Shown here one piece after another: positions 29,131 through 39,096 of a DNA stretch of 64,000 nt (its first letter is position 1; the number at the start of each line of letters is the position of its first letter). This DNA comes from an uncultured Clostridia bacterium. GTDB taxonomy: Bacteria > Bacillota > Clostridia > Christensenellales > Borkfalkiaceae. The notes below the pieces were generated by a model. The model worked only from the letters and a program-made list of their open reading frames with translations. It made no database searches and was not told the origin of the DNA. The translations under genes and the position numbers were made by a program. The DNA lies in contig CANQHG010000001.1 in NCBI GenBank assembly GCA_947623655.1, positions 53,207 to 117,206 on the forward strand, given 5' to 3'.

Positions 29131-30225
29131 TTATTCCTCCGTTCCCGCGGGGTCTGTGTAGTCGCCCAAATTGAGTTTTGCGGCGGCCGATTCGCTCTTG
29201 ACGTCGATCTTCCAGCCCGTAAGGCGTGCGGCGAGACGCGCGTTCTGTCCGTCGCGGCCGATCGCAAGAGAGAGCTTGTCATCGGGAACGACTGCGACCG
29301 CAGACTTCTCGGTGAGTTGGGTCACGGAGATGACGGTCGCGGGAGAGAGCGCCTTTGCGATGAACTCGAGCGGATTTTCGCTCCAGAGAATGATGTCGAT
29401 CTTCTCCCCGCCGAGTTCCTGCACAACGGCGTTGACTCTTGCGCCCTTATTGCCGACGCATGCGCCCACGGCGTCGATGCGGGGATCTTCGGAATGGATG
29501 GCCATCTTGGTCCTGTGTCCCGCCTCGCGGGATACCGCCTTGATGGTGACGATCCCCTGCTTGATCTCGGGGACCTCTTCCTCGAAGAGACGGCGCACGA
29601 GCCCGGAAGACGAACGGGAAACAAGCACTTGCGCGTTCTTCCCGCCGCTTTTTACTCTCTTGACGAATACCTTGATCCTGTCGCCCGGCGTATATTTCTC
29701 ACCCGGGACCTGATCCATGGGCAACATGAGCCCCTCGATCTGCGCTTTCCCGAGCTCGATATAGACGTTCTTTGCCTCAACTTTGCGCACGAGCCCGCTC
29801 ATGAGTTCCCCTTCCTTGTCGGAAAATTCAGAAAGGGTATTGTCGCGCTCGGTCTCGTGGATCTTTTGCAGAATGACCTGCTTGGCGGTCTGGGCGGCGA
29901 TCCTCGAGAAGTCTTTGGGGACAAATTCCTGTTCGAGCACGTCTCCGACTTTGGCGTCCGTCCTTATGTTCAAGGCGTCCGCAAGAAGCATCTCGCCCTC
30001 TCCTGCCTCTTCGGCGTCTACAACGGTGTGGACGAGGAAGAACCGCATGGAGTATTTGTCGGGATCGATGCGGACGTCTACAATGCCCGTATCGTCTTCG
30101 AACTGCCGCTTATAGGCAGAGCCGAGCGCGTCGGCAAGCGCTTTGATGAATACGCTCTCGCTGATGCCCTTTTCGCGTTCGAGATCGGCAAGCGCCTCGA
30201 AAAATTCCTTATAATCTTTCGCCAT
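29131..30225 (-). CDS. nusA: Transcription termination/antitermination factor NusA
   Basis: LADALGSAYKR...GLMLPMDQVPGEKYTPGDRIKVFV...VLVSRSSSGLVRRLFEEEVPEI...DPRIDAVGACVGNKGARVNAVVQELGGEKIDIILWSE. Confidence 0.97.
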   Translation of the reverse strand: MAKDYKEFFEALADLEREKGISESVFIKALADALGSAYKRQFEDDTGIVDVRIDPDKYSMRFFLVHTVVDAEEAGEGEMLLADALNIRTDAKVGDVLEQEFVPKDFSRIAAQTAKQVILQKIHETERDNTLSEFSDKEGELMSGLVRKVEAKNVYIELGKAQIEGLMLPMDQVPGEKYTPGDRIKVFVKRVKSGGKNAQVLVSRSSSGLVRRLFEEEVPEIKQGIVTIKAVSREAGHRTKMAIHSEDPRIDAVGACVGNKGARVNAVVQELGGEKIDIILWSENPLEFIAKALSPATVISVTQLTEKSAVAVVPDDKLSLAIGRDGQNARLAARLTGWKIDVKSESAAAKLNLGDYTDPAGTEE

Positions 30226-30257
30226 AATCTTCTCCTTCATTTCTTAGCGGTTGATTT

Positions 30258-30713
30258 TTAAATTTCTATGAGCAGGCAAACTTTCGCACACTTTTCAAAG
30301 GGAAAGCCGAGCTCCTGTCCGTTTTGGGAGATCGTCACCGTGTCGCCGTCGAAAGAGACGAGCTCGCCTTCGTGATATTTCTTCCCGAACAGGGGCGCGT
30401 AGAGATGGACTTCCACCTTTTCGCCGATATGTCTTGCAAAATCCTGCTGTGTTCTGAAAGGACGGTCGAGCCCCGGGGAAGAGCAGTTGAGCGTGTAGCT
30501 CTCGCCGTAAGTGGGATCGAGTTCGTCGAGCGGCCCGTCGATGGCGCGGTGAAATTTCTCGCACGTTACGATATCGAGCCCGCCCTCGCAGTCGATAAAG
30601 ACGGTGAGCGATCTTGTGCGCATATCCCATTCGGCGCCGACGATCTCCACGCCGACTTCCTGTGCGATCGGTTGCAAAAACGCGACGATCTCCGCGGTCG
30701 ATTTTACTTTCAT
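30258..30713 (-). CDS. rimP: Ribosome maturation factor RimP
   Basis: GVEIVGAEWDMRTRSLTVFIDCEGGLDIVTCEKFHRAID...YTLNCSSPGLDRPFRTQQDFARHIGEKVEVHLY. Confidence 0.94.
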   Translation of the reverse strand: MKVKSTAEIVAFLQPIAQEVGVEIVGAEWDMRTRSLTVFIDCEGGLDIVTCEKFHRAIDGPLDELDPTYGESYTLNCSSPGLDRPFRTQQDFARHIGEKVEVHLYAPLFGKKYHEGELVSFDGDTVTISQNGQELGFPFEKCAKVCLLIEI

Positions 30714-30734
30714 ATTACCCCCGAATAAAGAAAT

Positions 30735-30760
30735 TTGAGAGCGGAAGAAACCGCTCTCAA
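30735..30760 (-). terminator. Leader hairpin (weak terminator/attenuator candidate) upstream of rimP-nusA
   Basis: Perfect 10-bp stem TTGAGAGCGG / CCGCTCTCAA with 6-nt loop; followed on the minus strand by the interrupted U-tract AATTTCTTTATT. Confidence 0.6.
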
Positions 30761-30786
30761 TCTCTTTTCATCGATCAAGTATCTAT

Positions 30787-30815
30787 ATTTTACCATATGC
30801 TTCGCGATTTTGCAA
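30787..30815 (-). promoter_or_regulatory. Sigma-A promoter for the rimP-nusA-infB operon
   Basis: Minus strand TTGCAA (30815-30810), 17-bp spacer, TAAAAT (30792-30787). Confidence 0.7.
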
Positions 30816-30842
30816 GCGTTTTGCGGAATTTTTTTGCGCGTT

Positions 30843-32353
30843 TTATATCGAAGGCTTTATTTTGGCGAATTCGAGAAAGATCTTCGCCGTGACGAAAGCG
30901 TCGTCGTAGGCGCGGTGATGGTTGAACGTAAAACCGAACTTGTCGGCGATCGTATCGAGCTTGTGGTTGGAGAGCATGGGAAGAAGTTCCTGCGCGAGGT
31001 TGAGCGTGTCGTGCATGCGGTTTTCGAAGAGAAAGCCCTCCTTTTCGCCGTAGTAACGGATAAATTTGAAGTCGAACATAAACCCGTTGTGCGCAACCAG
31101 CTCCGTTCCGTAGGCAAAGCGGTAAAAATCGGCGATGACGTCTGAGATCGGGGGGGCGCCGACAAGCATATCGTCGGTGATCCCCGTCAGCCGTACGATC
31201 TCTTCCGAGAGCTTTACGGGGCAGGAAACAAAGCTCGAAAACCGTTCGGCGATCTTGCCGTCGCATATTTTAACGGCGCCGAGCTCGATGATTCTGTCTA
31301 CCGAACCGCCGATGGGATTCATGTTGAGCCCCGTTGTTTCCAGATCGAATACGACAAACGTACGCTTTTTAAACGCGGCGCTTAAAGTATCTTCGTCGAA
31401 CAAGCCCCCCTGCACGAGATCGACGTCGGGCGCGGGAAAGACAGCACGGTATTGGGCGGGACAAGGACGGGAAGGACGCGCCTGCGGCGTAAAATTTGCG
31501 GGCGGCGTACCGAGATCGATCGCTTTTGCCTTGAAAGAGAGGCTGCCGTTGTAGAGCTCGTTGTCGCCCGTAAGACACACGGCGTCCCCCGCTTTCAGAG
31601 CGCGGATCCTTTCCAACGTCGCTTTTTTGGAAAAGTATGAGGCTCTGAGCGAGCCCGTTCCGTCGGAAACGGTGAGAGAAAACCAAGGTTTTCCCGTCTT
31701 GGTCGTGCGTTCTTCAATAAAGCCGATCGTTCCGCAGACGACTGCACTGTGCGCTTCCTTGTTCAGATCGGCAATGTAGATCGCGCTCTTCGGCTCCGCT
31801 CCGTCGACGGCCTCGTAATTTTCAACGGAAAAGGACCGCGGCGGAAGAATGAGCTCGGCGGGGGCGGGGGCATTCTCCTCGATCTCCCCTTTTTCTTGCT
31901 CCACAAAGCGAAATTCGCCGTACCAAGAACCGCAAAACGAGCGTTCGAGCTCCTCATGCAGGGCGTCGAGAGCGCCGTCTGCCTGCAAGAGCGCTCTTTC
32001 GCTCTCGCCGATGGGAATAAAGAACCGTCCGCCGCTCTTATCGGGCACCGCCTCGATCGCATCGGGGGAAATGAATGCCGCCACCGCGGGAAAACGCTTC
32101 TTTAAAAACTCAAGAATCGCGCGCCGAACGCCCTCCGCATCGGGGATGGATTTCAGGAGAGAAACGTTCGCCGTGTACCCCTCGGGGATATACCGCGCGG
32201 CGACTTCTTCCGCATAGGCGACGTCTTTCGGCGTGTATGTACAGTCAGTGACGAGGTAAAACACGACGGTCTTGCCTTCTACGACGATCTTTTTTAAAAC
32301 AGCTCTCTTTAAATTTTCGTTTTGGCGGATGTCGCCCAAAAATTGCTTGCTTC

Positions 32354-32357
<4 letters not shown>
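30843..32357 (-). CDS. PolC-like protein retaining N-terminal domain, OB-fold and DEDDh 3'-5' exonuclease, lacking PHP and polymerase domains
   Basis: PolC-like N-terminus; OB segment VCGTIGFIEERTTKTGKPWFSLTVSDGTGSLRASYF; exonuclease motifs VFDLETTGL, HNGFMFDFKFI, HHRAYDDAF. The 504-aa ORF ends right after the exonuclease domain. Confidence 0.85.
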
Positions 32358-33394
<1,037 letters not shown>

Positions 33395-33865
33395 TTATTT
33401 TTGCTCCGCTTCCTTTTTTTCCATCATGCTCTGGAGCTCCGCCATGAACGAAGAGATATCCTTGAAAGAGCGATACACCGACGCATAGCGGACGTAGGCC
33501 ACTTCGTCGAGGCTCTTGAGCCCCTCCATGACCATTTCCCCGATCTTTTTCGAGGTAATCTCCTGCTCAAGAGAGTTATAGACCTGTTTGGCGATGTTAT
33601 CGACGAGAGCGTCGATCTTCTCGAGGGAAACCGAGGTCTTTTCACAGGCCTTGATGATGCCCTGCTTGACCTTGGTGACGTCGAAAGCCTGCCGCGTTCC
33701 GTCCGATTTAACGACGAGAATGGGCGAGACTTCGATGGTCTCGTAAGTGGTGAACCGCCTGCCGCAACCGATACATTCACGCCTTCTACGAATGGATCTA
33801 TCGTCGTCGGCAGAACGGGAGTCGATGACCTTGCTCTCTGTGCAATTACAATATAAACAACGCAT
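33395..33865 (-). CDS. nrdR: Transcriptional repressor NrdR
   Basis: MRCLYCNCTESKVIDSRSADDDRSIRRRRECIGCGRRFTTYETIE. Confidence 0.96.
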   Translation of the reverse strand: MRCLYCNCTESKVIDSRSADDDRSIRRRRECIGCGRRFTTYETIEVSPILVVKSDGTRQAFDVTKVKQGIIKACEKTSVSLEKIDALVDNIAKQVYNSLEQEITSKKIGEMVMEGLKSLDEVAYVRYASVYRSFKDISSFMAELQSMMEKKEAEQK

Positions 33866-33929
33866 ATATACCTCGACAATGATAAATTGTAAATTCAAAA
33901 TTAAAAATTGCGGTAAGGAGATTTAGAAT

Positions 33930-34000
33930 GAAACCCCTCAGTCACCTGCGGTGACAGCTCCCCTATGAGGGGAGCCAAGGGAAACCCTCATCCCGAGGCA
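33930..34000. repeat. Intergenic repeat, family B
   Basis: AAACCCCTCAGTCACCTGCGGTGACAGCTCCCCTATGAGGGGAGCC; related inverted copy at 20195-20260. Confidence 0.6.
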
Positions 34001-34002
34001 TC

Positions 34003-34156
34003 CGCCCCGCTTCATTCTGAGAAACGGAGCAAGAACGAAGTCAAAAAGGACTAACCCGAAGAATCTCGCGGGGCGCATAGGGACTACTTAAGCGGCGAGA
34101 TGCTTCGGTACAGCTCATCGGACTTTGTACAGCTTTCTTTCTCAGCATGACGCCGC
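34003..34156 (-). repeat. Interspersed palindromic element, family A, copy 1
   Basis: CCCGCTTCATTCTGAGAAACGG...ACCCGAAGAATCTCGCGGGGC...GGCGAGATGCTTCGG...TTTCTCAGCATGACGCCGC. Confidence 0.75.
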
Positions 34157-34220
34157 ACTCGCAGGGTCTCGGAAAGGCATCCGAAATTCCTCCCCCGCCT
34201 CAATTTTTAATTTATAATTT

Positions 34221-35570
34221 TTATTTCAGCGCTTCCTCTCCGTTGGTTTCGATGACTTTTTTATAGAACCACGCGCTCTTTTTGGGCGTGCGTTCGAGGG
34301 TCTCGGGGTCGAAGTGCACGATACCGAACTTTTTGGAAAATCCCTCCGTCCACTCGTAGTTGTCGTAAAACGTCCAATAGAAATAGCCCTCGACGGGAAT
34401 CTCCTGCGCCGCCCTGTGAAGTTCGCGCAGATACCGCTTCAGAAAGTCGATACGGCTGTCGTCGTTGATCTCGCCGTTCAGATCTTTCCACTCCGCAAGC
34501 GCTACGCCGTCTTCGGTGTAGACGACGGGAAGCCCGTACCGTTCGAAAATGAACTTAGGGCCATAGTACATGACGGTGGGATAGACGTTCCAGCGCATAT
34601 CCGTCTTGGGAACGGCGGGCGAGGGCGTCAGATAGACGGGCTTTCCCTCTTCATCTTTAACGGGATTGCCCGAATAGGTGTTGAGGCCGCAGAAGTCGAG
34701 CAGACTTCTAATGATTTTCATGTCCTCTGCGGGCGGGATGAAGCCGTTCTCTTTAAACCATGCGAGGAAGTCCTGCGGGTATTCCCCTTTCAAGAGCGGG
34801 TCGAGCCAGAGAGCGGGGCCGCCGAAGTCTTTGTGGCAGGCAAACGTCTCCTTTTTTGCCATTTCAACGTCTTTTTTGCTCTCCGTCGCGGGAATGGCGG
34901 GCCAATACGCCTGCGCCGTACCGATCTTGACGGGATGTTTTACCGTCTTGCGAAGAATTTTTTCGGCCTTACCGCAAGCGAGAAGTACGTTGTGGGCGAC
35001 TTGCGCAACGTCGCGGACGGGAAGTTTCAAAAAGGGCGCGTGTCCCGCCGTGAAGTGTCCGAGCCCCACAAAGCACTCGGGCTCGTTGATGAGAATGATG
35101 TTCTCCATATAGTCACCGAAGAGCTCGGCACAGACTTTGGCATAATTTTCAAACCAATCGGAACTTTCGGGATTGAGCCAGCCGCCCCGCTTGTAGAGCG
35201 CATAAGGATAGTCCCAATGGAAGAGCGTAACCCACGGTTCGATGTCCGCATTTTTCAGTTCTTTGAATAAATTTAAATAAAAATTCCTGCCTGCTTCGCT
35301 GATTTTCCCCGTACCGTCGGGAATGAGGCGGGACCAGTTGATGGAGAAGCGGTATGCCTTGATGCCAAGCTCTTTCATGAGCGCGACGTCCTCTTTCCAT
35401 TTATGATAGTGGTCGCAGCCGACGTGCCCCTTGTGGCCTTCGAAAACGCGGCCCTCGGTCGCCGAGGCAACATCCCAGACGCTGAGGCCCTTGTCGTCCT
35501 CATACGTGCCGCCTTCGATCTGGTAAGACGCCGTTGCGACGCCCCATGCAAAATTCTTACTGAATGCCAT
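34221..35570 (-). CDS. Glycoside hydrolase family 1 (beta-glucosidase-like)
   Basis: FAWGVATASYQIEGGTYEDDKGLSVWD...YRFSINWSRLIPDG...WVTLFHWDYPYALYKRGGW...LINEPECF...VYTEDGVAL...GYFYWTFYDNYEWTEGFSKKFGIVHFD. Confidence 0.95.
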   Translation of the reverse strand: MAFSKNFAWGVATASYQIEGGTYEDDKGLSVWDVASATEGRVFEGHKGHVGCDHYHKWKEDVALMKELGIKAYRFSINWSRLIPDGTGKISEAGRNFYLNLFKELKNADIEPWVTLFHWDYPYALYKRGGWLNPESSDWFENYAKVCAELFGDYMENIILINEPECFVGLGHFTAGHAPFLKLPVRDVAQVAHNVLLACGKAEKILRKTVKHPVKIGTAQAYWPAIPATESKKDVEMAKKETFACHKDFGGPALWLDPLLKGEYPQDFLAWFKENGFIPPAEDMKIIRSLLDFCGLNTYSGNPVKDEEGKPVYLTPSPAVPKTDMRWNVYPTVMYYGPKFIFERYGLPVVYTEDGVALAEWKDLNGEINDDSRIDFLKRYLRELHRAAQEIPVEGYFYWTFYDNYEWTEGFSKKFGIVHFDPETLERTPKKSAWFYKKVIETNGEEALK

Positions 35571-35589
35571 AATAACTCCTTATAGTAGT

Positions 35590-37512
35590 TTACAGTTTTT
35601 CCGCTTCCTCGAGCCAAAGGGCGGCGGAAGCGTCGGACGGCATGCGCCAATCGGCACGGGGAGAGAGGGAAACAGGCCCCACTTTCACCCCGTCCGGCAG
35701 GCAGTTGCGCTTGAATTGCTGGGAGAAAAAGCGTCTGTAGAAGTTCACAAGCCACTTTTTGAGGGTCGCGCGGTCGTACTTCCCGGCGAATGCGATCTCG
35801 GCGAGGTAGAGCGTCTTTGCGGGCGTATCCCCCCGTCTCAGCATATGATACAAATAAAAATCCGTCAATTCATAAGGGCCGATGATATCTTCGGTCTTCT
35901 GTGCGATCTCCCCCTTTTCGTCGGTGGGAAGAAGTTCGGGGGAAATTTCGGTCGAGAGAACGCTCTTTAACACGACTTCCGCCCTGCCGCCCAGACTCTC
36001 CGCTTCGGCGAGGACGAGATGTTTGACAAGCGTCTTTGGAACGGACGAATTGACGGCGTACATAGACATGTGGTCACCGTTATAGGTGCACCAACCGAGG
36101 GCGAGTTCCGAAAGATCGCCCGTACCGACAACAAGGCCCCGCGTTTGGTTGGCAAGATCCATGAGAACAAGAGTGCGGTATCTTGCCTGCGCATTCTCGT
36201 AGACGGTATCCGTCTCTTCGGGATCGTGACCGATATCTTTGAAGTGACGGAGCACGGTTTGGGAGATGTTGATCGTCTTTATATTCACACCGAGCGCCTG
36301 CATGAGCGCATTGGCGTTATTTTTGGTTTTCAGACTCGTGCCGAACCCCGGCATCGTGACGGCGACGATATTTTCGCGTGACTTTTGCAGAAGATCGAAC
36401 GCACGGCAAACGACGAGCAGTGCGAGCGTACTGTCGAGCCCGCCCGAAATGCCGATGACCGCCGTCTCGGAAGATGTGGTTTTGAACCGTTGTGCAAGCG
36501 CATGCGCCTGCATGTTCAAAATCAGTTCCGCCCGCTCTCTTCTCTCGTCCTCGCCGTGCGGGACGAAAGGCGTGGGATCGACTTTGCGGAGAGAGAGGTC
36601 ATTTTCCGTCACAAAGGAAGCGGGAGACCACCGATAGAGCGGCGCCTCGGGCGGATCGCCGAGAAAGCCAAAGAAAGAAGTCGTCCGTCTGCGGGAAGAG
36701 AGAAGATAGCCGACGTCGATCTCCGCCTCGCAGGGATCGTCTGTAAACGGCTTGGTCTCCGCAAGGCAGTTGCCGTTCTCGTAGATCATGTTGTTGCCGC
36801 CGAAGATCATGTCGGACGTGCTCTCCCCCACACCGGAGCTGCAGTAGATGTAGGCGCAGATGTTCTTGCGGGAATGAGCGGAGAGAATGCCGTGACGACG
36901 TTCCCTCTTTCCGACAAGTTCGTTGGACGCCGAGAGGTTGACAATGACCGTCGCACCGTGGCGGCAATGCTCGATAGAGGGCGGAAGCGCCGTCCAGACG
37001 TCCTCGCAGATCTCGCATGCGACATAGACGCCGTGTTCCCCGTCATAGACGATGCTGTTTGTTGAAATGCTCGCCGCGCAGTTTTTCAAAGAGATGTAGC
37101 CGTCTAAGCCTCTTCCGCTCGTGAAGTGGCGCTGTTCATAGAATTCTCCGTAGTTGGGAAGATAGGTCTTTGCCGTGAAAGAAAGGACCTTTCCGTCAGA
37201 AATTGCTGCCGCGCAGTTGTAGATCTTATCGCCGAAAGCGACGGGAAGTCCCACATAGACGAGCATTTTTTTGTCCTTGGTTGAGTCGGCGACCTCTTCG
37301 AGGGCGGAAAGGCAGCCGTCGAGGAGAGTTTTCTGGAGAAAGAGGTCCCCGCAGGTGTAGCCTGAAATGCAGAGCTCAGGGAAGACGAGAAGTTCGGTCC
37401 CTTTCTCGGCCTGCGCGCCGATGATCTCGATGATCTTCTGTGCGTTGAAAGCGGGATCGGCGACCCGTAACTCGGGGCTCGCCGCCGCAACTTTTAAGAA
37501 TTGATGTTTCAT
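35590..37512 (-). CDS. nadE: Glutamine-dependent NAD+ synthetase
   Basis: N-terminal nitrilase domain (ELLVFPELCISGYTCGDLF, VACEICEDVW) plus synthetase domain (AVIGISGGLDSTLALLVV, VVGTGDLSELALGWCTYNGDHMSMYAVN). Confidence 0.95.
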   Translation of the reverse strand: MKHQFLKVAAASPELRVADPAFNAQKIIEIIGAQAEKGTELLVFPELCISGYTCGDLFLQKTLLDGCLSALEEVADSTKDKKMLVYVGLPVAFGDKIYNCAAAISDGKVLSFTAKTYLPNYGEFYEQRHFTSGRGLDGYISLKNCAASISTNSIVYDGEHGVYVACEICEDVWTALPPSIEHCRHGATVIVNLSASNELVGKRERRHGILSAHSRKNICAYIYCSSGVGESTSDMIFGGNNMIYENGNCLAETKPFTDDPCEAEIDVGYLLSSRRRTTSFFGFLGDPPEAPLYRWSPASFVTENDLSLRKVDPTPFVPHGEDERRERAELILNMQAHALAQRFKTTSSETAVIGISGGLDSTLALLVVCRAFDLLQKSRENIVAVTMPGFGTSLKTKNNANALMQALGVNIKTINISQTVLRHFKDIGHDPEETDTVYENAQARYRTLVLMDLANQTRGLVVGTGDLSELALGWCTYNGDHMSMYAVNSSVPKTLVKHLVLAEAESLGGRAEVVLKSVLSTEISPELLPTDEKGEIAQKTEDIIGPYELTDFYLYHMLRRGDTPAKTLYLAEIAFAGKYDRATLKKWLVNFYRRFFSQQFKRNCLPDGVKVGPVSLSPRADWRMPSDASAALWLEEAEKL

Positions 37513-37644
37513 GATTTGTTTTACGGTTATGTTGGAGAATATGGAGAAGCGTGAATGCGATGACAATTTAAAATCGACACTCTTTCCGCCCCTACGGGGT
37601 CTCCTCAAGGAGTGGGCAAGGGCCTCATCCGTAGGCGTAGCTGT

Positions 37645-37850
37645 CCCGCTTCGTTCTGAGAAACGGACTTTGGACGAAGTCCGACTACTTGACCCGCCCC
37701 GCCCGCATGTTCTTTATGGCGTCGAAAGGCGGCACGAGGAGCGTAGCGACGAAGTTAGAATCTCGCGGGGCATTACAACGATGCGGCGAGATGCTTCGTG
37801 TCAGCTTCCATAGACTTCGTACGACTTCCTTTCTCAGCATGACGCCGCGC
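37645..37850 (-). repeat. Interspersed palindromic element, family A, copy 2
   Basis: CCCGCTTCGTTCTGAGAAACGG...GAATCTCGCGGGGC...GCGGCGAGATGCTTCG...TTTCTCAGCATGACGCCGC; same order as copy 1. Confidence 0.75.
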
Positions 37851-38048
37851 CCCGACTTCAACCCCCACCTGACGCGGCTACGCCGCGCCACCCGTTGCGG
37901 CGGCAGAGACCGCTGCAACCCCTTCGGCGAGGCCACGCCTCATGTCGCGGCACGCTCACAGCCCACAGGGCTGTTGAGCAAGAACGGTGCCGCTCCACCC
38001 TTTAAATGGGGCAGATAGGCGGGCCGAGCAAAGAAATGTTCGAAATCT

Positions 38049-39068
38049 TTATTCCTCGCCTGCGATGGAATCTACGGGAGCGCCTTTGGCGGCGAGACGG
38101 ATCTTCTGTTCGATCTCGGCGGCAAGCTCAGGGTTGTCTTTCAGAAATTGCCTCATCTTTTCCTTGCCGTTCGCGATCTTATTGTCGTTATAACTGAACC
38201 ATGCGCCGCTCTTCTTGATGACGTCGTACTGCACGCCGAGGTCGATGATACACCCCTCTTGAGAGACGCCTTCACCGTACATGATGTCGAACTCGGCCTG
38301 ACGGAAAGGCGGCGCGAGCTTGTTTTTCACGACTTTCGCCCGCGTGCGGTTGCCCGCCGCCCCCTCCGTGTCTTTGAGGATATCCGTCTTTCGGACATCT
38401 ATACGGATAGAGGCGTAAAATTTGAGCGCCTTGCCGCCGGGGGTCACTTCGGGATTGCCGAACATCACGCCCACTTTTTCACGCAGTTGGTTGATGAAAA
38501 TGACGCAAGTTTTGGATTTATTGACAATGGCGGTAAGCTTTCTGAGCGCCTGCGACATGAGGCGGGCCTGAAGACCGACATGGCTCTCGCCCATATCACC
38601 CTCGATCTCCGCCTTGGGCGTGAGCGCCGCAACGGAGTCGACGACGATGATATCGACGGCGGAAGAACGGACAAGCGCGTCTACGATATCGAGCGCCTGC
38701 TCGCCGGTGTCGGGCTGGGAGACGTAGAGCTCGTCGAGATTGACCCCGAGGTGCTTGGCGTATACGGGGTCGAGCGCATGTTCTGCATCGACAAATGCCG
38801 CAATGCCTCCTCTCTTCTGCGCTTCGGCGACGCAGTGAAGAGCGACCGTCGTCTTGCCCGAGGATTCGGGTCCGTAGATCTCGACCATTCTGCCGCGGGG
38901 GACCCCGCCGATGCCGAGCGCCAGATCGAGCGCGAGGCAACCCGTGGGAATGACTTCGATATCGGTATTGGCGGCGTTTTCGCCGAGTTTCATGATGGCA
39001 CCCTTGCCGTAACTCTTTTCGATTTGGGCAAGAACGGCCTCCAAAGCCTTGATTTTTTCTTCGTTCAT
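38049..39068 (-). CDS. recA: Recombinase RecA
   Basis: [22 protein letters not shown]...[50 protein letters not shown]. Confidence 0.98.
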   Translation of the reverse strand: MNEEKIKALEAVLAQIEKSYGKGAIMKLGENAANTDIEVIPTGCLALDLALGIGGVPRGRMVEIYGPESSGKTTVALHCVAEAQKRGGIAAFVDAEHALDPVYAKHLGVNLDELYVSQPDTGEQALDIVDALVRSSAVDIIVVDSVAALTPKAEIEGDMGESHVGLQARLMSQALRKLTAIVNKSKTCVIFINQLREKVGVMFGNPEVTPGGKALKFYASIRIDVRKTDILKDTEGAAGNRTRAKVVKNKLAPPFRQAEFDIMYGEGVSQEGCIIDLGVQYDVIKKSGAWFSYNDNKIANGKEKMRQFLKDNPELAAEIEQKIRLAAKGAPVDSIAGEE

Positions 39069-39096
39069 GTTCTATCTCCTTGATGTTTTTCCGATT

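Noticed and set aside
37511-38018. Small ORFs in the nadE-recA intergenic region
   Set aside because: They lie within repetitive palindromic sequence on several frames and show no SD or protein-like features.
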